A DNA stretch of 64,000 nt from Glandiceps talaboti (taxonomy: Eukaryota > Hemichordata > Enteropneusta > Spengelidae). Within the stretch, counting starts at the first letter, position 1; each line of letters opens with the position of its first letter. The notes under the pieces are model-generated. The model had not been told where the DNA came from and did not search any database. It saw nothing but the letters and a program-made list of their open reading frames with translations. This document shows positions 56,720 through 64,000 of this stretch, one piece after another. The DNA lies in NCBI RefSeq assembly GCF_964340395.1, contig NC_135557.1, positions 18,208,625 through 18,272,624 on the forward strand. The letters run 5' to 3'. A program made the translations under genes and the position numbers.

Positions 56720-58080
56720 GCCTACGAGGTCCATACACATAACCTCATTACCAAAGTAAATTAGCTTCGTTTTAAGATTTTTTCAAAATCACAAAGTGTA
56801 ATAAGTTATTTTTGCTTGGTAATATATAACTTCTGTATTCCTTTTACCATTACTTTCTTAATTAGTTTAGTTGGTCATGCCGTTGTGTATTGAAATAATT
56901 GTGTTTATATATGAATTTTTTTACAAAGCTGTACCAGATTTTGTATATATCTAGGATAACTGTAATCGGTAATCGATTTCTTTTGATTCTTCTCGAACAT
57001 ACCTTTCTTTACTACTCGTGAATTAGGGTTGCATATACATAGAACGAAAGAAGGACATTACGTGAGTCATAACACATCACAACATGGTCATTACTCTGCA
57101 AAACATGAAATTCAAAATTGAGCCTGATCTTAAAACTATCCATAACCCATAGTCCATATTCTTTAGTCATTAGTCATTACAATAGTTTTATGTAAACCTT
57201 AATATTTGAAATTATATACATTTTGGAGATATGGTAAAATAAGAATATCAGTCATCGAGGTCTGTAGGGTACATTTTGCCAGCTAGTTATTTTCGGAATA
57301 ACATCGTCGGAAAATTAATTTGAAAACCAAAATTACTGATGGCACAGGAACTTTATTTTGATCATACCTATGGCTTAGAAAAAGACACACGTAACTCCAG
57401 TGCTAAAGGATCCTAAGCTTGGAAGCGATTGTTGATCTTGTTTTAGCAAATGATATTACCCTGTAGCGCCTGTCATCCTCTGATATTTCCTGTCAAATGG
57501 AATTAATGTGATCGTATAAAATCAAATACCTCTGGCAATTACAGATGACAGTTGATTTACTACCTGTTCGATTCTATATATCCCCAGATTCAACGTCTTT
57601 GTTGAACAACGTAGACCTCAGTGGAGAAGAAAGCTTTTAAACGAATTGACTGATTACAAATGGAGGCACCTTTATAAGCACAAGCGTCACGTTAAGGTGC
57701 CTCTAAATTGCCTAACATAAAGACAAAAAAATTGTATTGAATTTATGACAGTATTATACCTAAATGTATATTTTTGAGTGCAATAGTTTAAAGAGGTGTC
57801 AGTCACACAGCTTTTAACCTCGAATACACATTGTTCCATAGATGCTTCTACCTGATATGTCACACTACATGTATGACAGGACTGCGTTGTATTCAAATAG
57901 TGGCCAGTCTTTTCTACTGAGTCAGATGTTCACTCCTTGATCACGTTAATCATTTAGGGCGATTGCATGGGATTCCAGGATACCGAAAGATTCTAACCCT
58001 AACGTACGAGGGAAGTTTGTGCCTGTTTAACTACTATGTTAATTCAATAATTGCTTAACTATCATTAGAAATAAGGTGAC
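56720..58080. other. No gene seen
   Basis: Non-coding, nothing supported. Confidence 0.4.
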
Positions 58081-58082
58081 TC

Positions 58083-58697
<615 letters not shown>

Positions 58698-58699
58698 AC

Positions 58700-59395
58700 T
58701 CTGAAGTTAAAGCGTTGAGTATAAAAACAAGGGGATTATACTAGTAAGACATTGTTCACAGTAAAGTGATTTCGAAAGACATTTATGCGCAGGGAAAATA
58801 AAGCAGGTTCACTACGTGTTTTAACTAAGAGACACTTTGGCAATAATTGATACGAGACGACGAATTACGATTCCATGGTATTCAATCAACTGTCCGAAGA
58901 TGTAAAGGAGTATGTATTCGACCGCTACTTTGAATTTTGTGAAATGTTTGGGAATATAGTTATCGGCCATAAAATTTAAATTTTTAAAAATAGACTTTAA
59001 TGTTTATCGAGCGATATAAAGCATCTGTCTGAAATATGAATTCTTGTCCTTGGAAATTTGAATTGAATCGATGGTATTAAATTTTAATTGTTTGAATATT
59101 TATAGAATAATCGAAAAAGCCAGCCTTAAGGTACAATGTCTACTGATTTGAATATTACGCCGATTACATTTTGAATTACAGAAATAGGATTTACCTTTTC
59201 TATATTGAAATCTTTATTTTAATCTTGCAATGCAGCTGCATTTGCAACATGAAAAAATAATGATAGCATGTATAGTTTTACGCAGAAATGTACAATTCTA
59301 AGTGTAAAGTACTTGTACAGTCGACGTCTATCTTCAGGCATTAAAGAAAGAATGTCTAGATACGGATTTAAGAAGGAGTCGGACATACATACTGT
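58700..59395. other. Spacer of inverted repeat, left part
   Basis: AT-rich, no coding-like frame. Confidence 0.5.
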
Positions 59396-59398
59396 CCG

Positions 59399-59399
<1 letters not shown>

Positions 59400-59445
<46 letters not shown>

Positions 59446-59503
59446 ATGTCTGTCTGTCTGTCTCCCTCCCTCCCTCCCTCCATCTCCCTCACTCCCCCTC
59501 ACT

Positions 59504-59577
<74 letters not shown>
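59400..59577. repeat. Compound (CTGT)n-(CCCT)n-(CT)n
   Basis: About 15 CTGT units, a C-rich CCCT stretch, then about 33 CT units. Lies inside the spacer of the inverted repeat. Confidence 0.93.
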
Positions 59578-59579
<2 letters not shown>

Positions 59580-59582
<3 letters not shown>

Positions 59583-60590
59583 CAGACTATAATTACAGAC
59601 TATAATCACTGCAACTATTAATGTCATTGGAACAGTGTGAGTGTGCTTAACTGTTAAACGACATGTTGTTAAACCTGTAAATTACCAGTTCACTGTCGAC
59701 ATTTAACGACATACTTAATAATAATAATATCAACATAAATGACAATTACTGGAATAATTTCATTTGATATAAATTTACACCTTTGTGTTCAGTCTCTTCA
59801 GAACTAATACACACCAGACTGTGTAGTATTATCAACAAGGTCGTAACAATGCCAAACGTTAACCTGCCACAAATGACACGTGTTATAGGATGTCATAGCC
59901 ATCTGCCACCACTATTATGTGCAGGTTTTATTACTTTTAGCAACATTGTTAAGATTGTCATAAATACGAATCGTAAATATTTATTGGTCAATTCTGATGT
60001 TAAACTACCGTATACTTTTTTGTACAGTCACTGTGTCAAATATACGGCCTTGTACTTTACTATGATAATCGTAATGCATATGGGAATGCCCATTAACTTT
60101 TATCAATTTGTGTCCCATGAAGTCCAGTGACGGGTCGACTCTCATTGTGGATTGAGAATTATCTCGCCTATTGAAACAAGGCTTCAGTAATCATTGATTC
60201 AGAAAGGATTTTGATATTCTGGTACATAAACGTTCTTGCAATTTAGGAAGACGGGTAATGTCTGTTTTTTGATAGTATGAGACTTTTTTGATAAAAGTGT
60301 TAGTTTTTTGTATCAGTAGGATATTGAAACTCTCTCCATGACATGTTTGGATACACTGTTGTGATGAGAAGATTAGAATTAAAAAAAAAATGAAATTGTT
60401 AGATTATGTTTATGAATACCATTCAAGTTTTTGTCTAAATAAAAAATATCACTCTCATACCATTGTCATCTGACTTTGTTGGATACAACCATGCAGAAAC
60501 CAACATGAAACTACACTTTCTACATGTTAAAACTGCAAGATCGCAATGTTTTGCTACATTCTGAAATAAACCATAGAAACATACAGTAAC
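59580..60590. other. Spacer of inverted repeat, right part
   Basis: Contains a 116-codon frame (59783-60130) after a TTTGTGTTCAG acceptor-like site. Its peptide has a hydrophobic stretch but no recognised motif and it is not called as a gene. Confidence 0.4.
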
Positions 60591-60592
60591 TT

Positions 60593-60842
60593 TCTGATCA
60601 CTCGTTAGGTATTGAACACGCCAAGGTATAATTTCATTTGCTCAGTGTTTTGTTTTTCTAACAAAAAGCAATGCAATTCTGACAATGCAGTCTAATTCCA
60701 TCGTCGTCATTAATATCTTTTACGGTACAATTCTTATAAATATTTCTACCACCATTTTATCAACCGATGATGTGAAGATATTAAATGGGTATGTCTGTCT
60801 GTATGTCAGCCCGTCCGTCCTTCTATCTATCTATCTATCTAT
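60593..60842 (-). repeat. Long inverted repeat, right arm
   Basis: Reverse complement of 58448-58697, including the tetranucleotide end (here only four to five CTAT units). The short run on this arm against about 26 units on the left arm shows that the microsatellite length changed after duplication. Confidence 0.9.
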
Positions 60843-60844
60843 CG

Positions 60845-62830
60845 ACGCAGAAACACGGGCACCAATGATTTGATGTCTGCATTTTGATGTCTTCAAGGTG
60901 GCAGGTCAGTGCATTCCATTTAGAAAGTACTTTATTCTTGCTATCGTAAAGTGCAAAGCATGACTGTACACCTTCTTACTGGTAACTTTATGGTTGTATC
61001 AAAAAAGCCAGAAAATATTAATATGAAACGGCTGTAGAACAACACAATATTGAAAGTATGCAGTATTTTGAACATGCATCCGAACATTTCCCGGTCCAAC
61101 AAACAATATAGCAGCCATTAACAAGACGCAGGCGAACATATGTGTACTTGTAACATCAATTGTTCAAATATAGTACTTCTGTGGTTGCCGATAACGGTTG
61201 TCCTGTGATCTACGCTCGGTCAAATGGAGGAACACAATAGTGTCTAATGGTATACCATTAATAATTCAGTCTGCAATTATAGCAATGGTATAATGACCAT
61301 GCCCTTCCTTTGTGAGGACAATGTTTATTCAAACGTGAAATTATCCACGTCTAGCTCGAGGTATGAAAGGAATAGGTACTTTTTATTGAGCACTATATAC
61401 CAGCATGGTATATATATCTTAGTAATATATTTTACTTTCGATATGGTGATTTTAGGTACAGGTTTCCAAGTATTAAGTCACACGGCGTTAGAGATGGACA
61501 TCAAGCTTAAACAAATCAAAAACCGGTCTAGACAAATACAAAGTGTCTAATCCAGGTGTTTAAATCACAAGAGTGTTAGTGAAGTGTTAAGGGTCGACAT
61601 TTTGAACATCGCTTGGAAAGGATGAATCATTCAAGCAAGTGAATTTTTCCAACAATTTTAACAATAGCTGATAAAGGGTACACGACTTAACGGCAGCGCT
61701 ACTACACTCTAAACAGTTCTAAATATACATATTGCAAATGATAAAATGAACTGCATTAGGCAAAAGAAAAAGAAGAATTGTTTCTGAACTGCGCGCGCAT
61801 CACTTAAAACCCTCGCGTCGGTCTTTTTTGTTTTCGTGTTTGACCTGCCAATGCAGTCTGCATAACTCTCCGTTTTTCAGTGAAGACAACTGTAGAGCCA
61901 ATCATGAAGAAGCAAATGACATCTGCTCCACACACGCACTTGCTCTAAAGTACTAAATGGAAAGAACAGTAACTGCCATGGTAGACTGAGTGACGGGTTT
62001 GTTGAGAATAAAAACCTCACGTCATCGCACCACTTTAGACAACATGTCCTAACCAGAAACAATTCTTGTTTTTGTCCTTAAATGGAATTTCAAACACAGA
62101 CATGTCGTCAATAATATCGCTCGTGAAAATGCCGCTGCAGACTATCAAACACGAAAATAACGTCGATCTGTTTTGTCCTACTATCCATTGAGCGCCCGTG
62201 TTTGTTTACAACAAAATAACACTTACGTATAATGGCTTATAAGCTCATTGAATAATTAATAAATTAATTAAATAAATAACATTCAAATGTCGTGTCCTTG
62301 CCAATACTATGATAGTTTGACATTTGAAATTTGAAAAGAGGTATTTTCTATACTTATGATATCATAAAACCGGGTTAATAATTTAATTAGTGTAAACTGA
62401 TTCTTTCCCTAAGGTATTTGGTAATATGATATTCCTTCTATCTCTTCTTTAAGATCTCTATTTTGCCGACAAGCTATGCATTACACTGCCTTTAGGTGTA
62501 TCGTTTTAAAAAAGATAAACATGCACTGACCTGTACTCGTATATCGTTTAATAAGTAATCACTTTGCTTTGCCGACTGTCAATGTGATACTCTCAATATT
62601 TGATACATCGACGATTTGACGTGAAAAGATATGAATGTAATGCTACAATAATCGAGAGGAAAATGTATATTGCTATGACAACTTTCACAAATAATAAATA
62701 CATATTGCTATGGCAATTTTTACCGCATCGCTACCATAGCAAGTAACACATTTACAACTTTATTATAGTAAATTCTGAATGTTGAAGTGTATTATTTGTG
62801 AAAATGAGACAAAATTCAAAAAAAGTTAAG
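60845..62830. other. No supported gene
   Basis: The 85-codon frame at 61293-61550 has one hydrophobic segment (YILVIYFTFDMVILG) and a basic end but no family signature. No other feature. Confidence 0.35.
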
Positions 62831-62835
62831 TAATG

Positions 62836-63165
62836 TAATATTTGTCCTTAGTAAAGCGGCCATATTAATCTAGTCAGGCAAATATTTAGTACCTCTAAGA
62901 AGAAGCTGGAAAGATCAAAGTGTTTCATGGCATTGTGCATATTTTAATATTTGTTCTTGGTCAAGTGCCAATATTAATCCAGTCGGGCAAATATTGGACA
63001 CCTTTTGATAAGAAGCTGAAAAGATCAAAGGGTTTCATTACATAATGCAAATTTTAATATTTGTAGTTAGTTAGGCGTCAATATTAGTGCAGTGTGCAAA
63101 TATTCAACACCCCGAAGAAAAAGCTAGAGAGATAAAAAAAGTTTCATGACTCTGTGTATATTAAT
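62836..63165 (+). repeat. ~110-bp tandem repeat, 3 units
   Basis: TAATATTTGT starts units at 62836, 62945 and 63055. Each unit contains CAATATTAATCCAGTC-like, GCAAATATT, AGAAGCTGRAAAGATCAAAG and TTTCAT words. Units have diverged. Confidence 0.85.
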
Positions 63166-63351
63166 GATTCAAAGCTAACAAGGTAAATATAAAGTCGTTT
63201 ATGACTATATATTTAGCATAAAGAATGTCTTCAAGAATAAAATTTAAGAAATTTCGAAATGTCAAAAGACGCAAAGAGTACTAATGCTTATCTGCCTTTG
63301 AGTGCCAAGAACATCGATGTATTACAAACGTATTGGCCCATGGCAAATTAA

Positions 63352-63370
63352 GTCTGTCTGTCTGTCTGTC

Positions 63371-63451
<81 letters not shown>

Positions 63452-63461
63452 ATCTATCTAT
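63352..63461. repeat. (CTGT)n microsatellite
   Basis: About 23 CTGT units with one slip, ending in CTAT units. Confidence 0.94.
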
Positions 63462-63464
63462 CCG

Positions 63465-64000
63465 AAAAATGATCGAAAATTAGTTATACCAAACTAACCT
63501 TCATCTTATGATATGTGGCGTTAATTGGAACTTATTACTCATGTACAACCTCAGCTCGTTATAATTTTATTGGAATGTATTTTATAACACTTGATGGAAT
63601 GTCTGGCTACATTTAAATTCTGAAATGCCGTGTGATGAATACTTAAACATCATCGTCCAGGTCTTAGATGATGGCATAGCCATATCAGCACTCTTAGAAT
63701 TCAATGTCTTTAATGTACATGCAAAGGCTATGTCCCAATGGAATAATAAACCTGTTCGTAAAATGTAAGAAAACATTTACAGAATGGCACTGTGTGTTGA
63801 TTGATAGTATACTTTGCCCTTAGCAAATATGCTAAAAGTATAAATACCATTTCGTAAGGTTAAATTATCACACACTGACATAAGCTTACATAATCACTAT
63901 AATCTCATCTACCTTTCCTCCTAATTCTCTCTTTCTTAATAACAAGTACAAACCTTAAAAATATTTGATAATTCGGTAATGCATTCGGTCTCTCTCTCTT
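63465..64000. other. No gene seen
   Basis: AT-rich to the end of the window, which stops at the start of a CT run. Confidence 0.4.

Noticed and set aside
59783-60130. 116-codon frame inside the inverted-repeat spacer as a transposase
   Set aside because: No DDE-type motif or DNA-binding signature; hydrophobic stretches and no ATG at the start.
61293-61550. 85-codon frame with one hydrophobic segment as a receptor fragment
   Set aside because: A single hydrophobic stretch with no class A landmarks is not enough.

Overview
Organism. The window looks like AT-rich, gene-poor nuclear DNA of an invertebrate animal. The reasons are one metazoan rhodopsin-class receptor gene, decayed non-LTR (LINE) retrotransposon tails, DNA-transposon-like elements, a 5-kb satellite, and very many long, uninterrupted microsatellites (GA, AT, CTGT, TATG, GATA, CATA). 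There are no operons, bacterial-type genes or CRISPR arrays, and I found no convincing tRNA or rRNA gene. The receptor resembles the neuropeptide FF / RFamide group. I cannot name the species; a marine deuterostome or lophotrochozoan would fit. Layout. 1-3.1 kb: microsatellites and a frameshifted LINE tail. 3.19-4.44 kb, minus strand: the only firm protein-coding gene, an intact 414-residue GPCR coding exon with a strong 3' splice site just upstream of its ATG. 4.5-23.6 kb: mostly non-coding, with microsatellites, a few weak exon candidates, a diverged duplication (about 13.8-14.5 kb and 16.2-18.2 kb) whose second copy carries a 1-kb element with inverted ends, and 112-bp and 190-bp tandem repeats. 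23.6-26.5 kb: a LINE tail split by a 2.3-kb foldback element with 33-bp inverted ends and a 6-bp target duplication; the LINE reading frame resumes across the insertion. 27.4-27.8 kb, minus strand: a small candidate gene for a basic protein with two internal repeats and a close AATAAA. 28.2-33.4 kb: a 96-bp satellite of about 54 copies with signs of higher-order amplification. 33.5-34.1 kb: another copy of the 1-kb repeat family. 34-64 kb: mostly non-coding, with many microsatellites, a dispersed repeat family, a decayed sushi-like exon, a hammerhead-like motif, a duplicated sequence pair shared with 11.8 kb, and a 250-bp inverted repeat enclosing 1.9 kb (58.4-60.8 kb). How the parts relate. 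No pathway or gene cluster is visible. The receptor would act alone at the cell surface. The rest is best read as repeat-driven sequence evolution: transposon insertion into transposon, satellite amplification, and microsatellites seeded inside dispersed repeats. Candidate exons are given low confidence because splice sites and homology were judged by eye.
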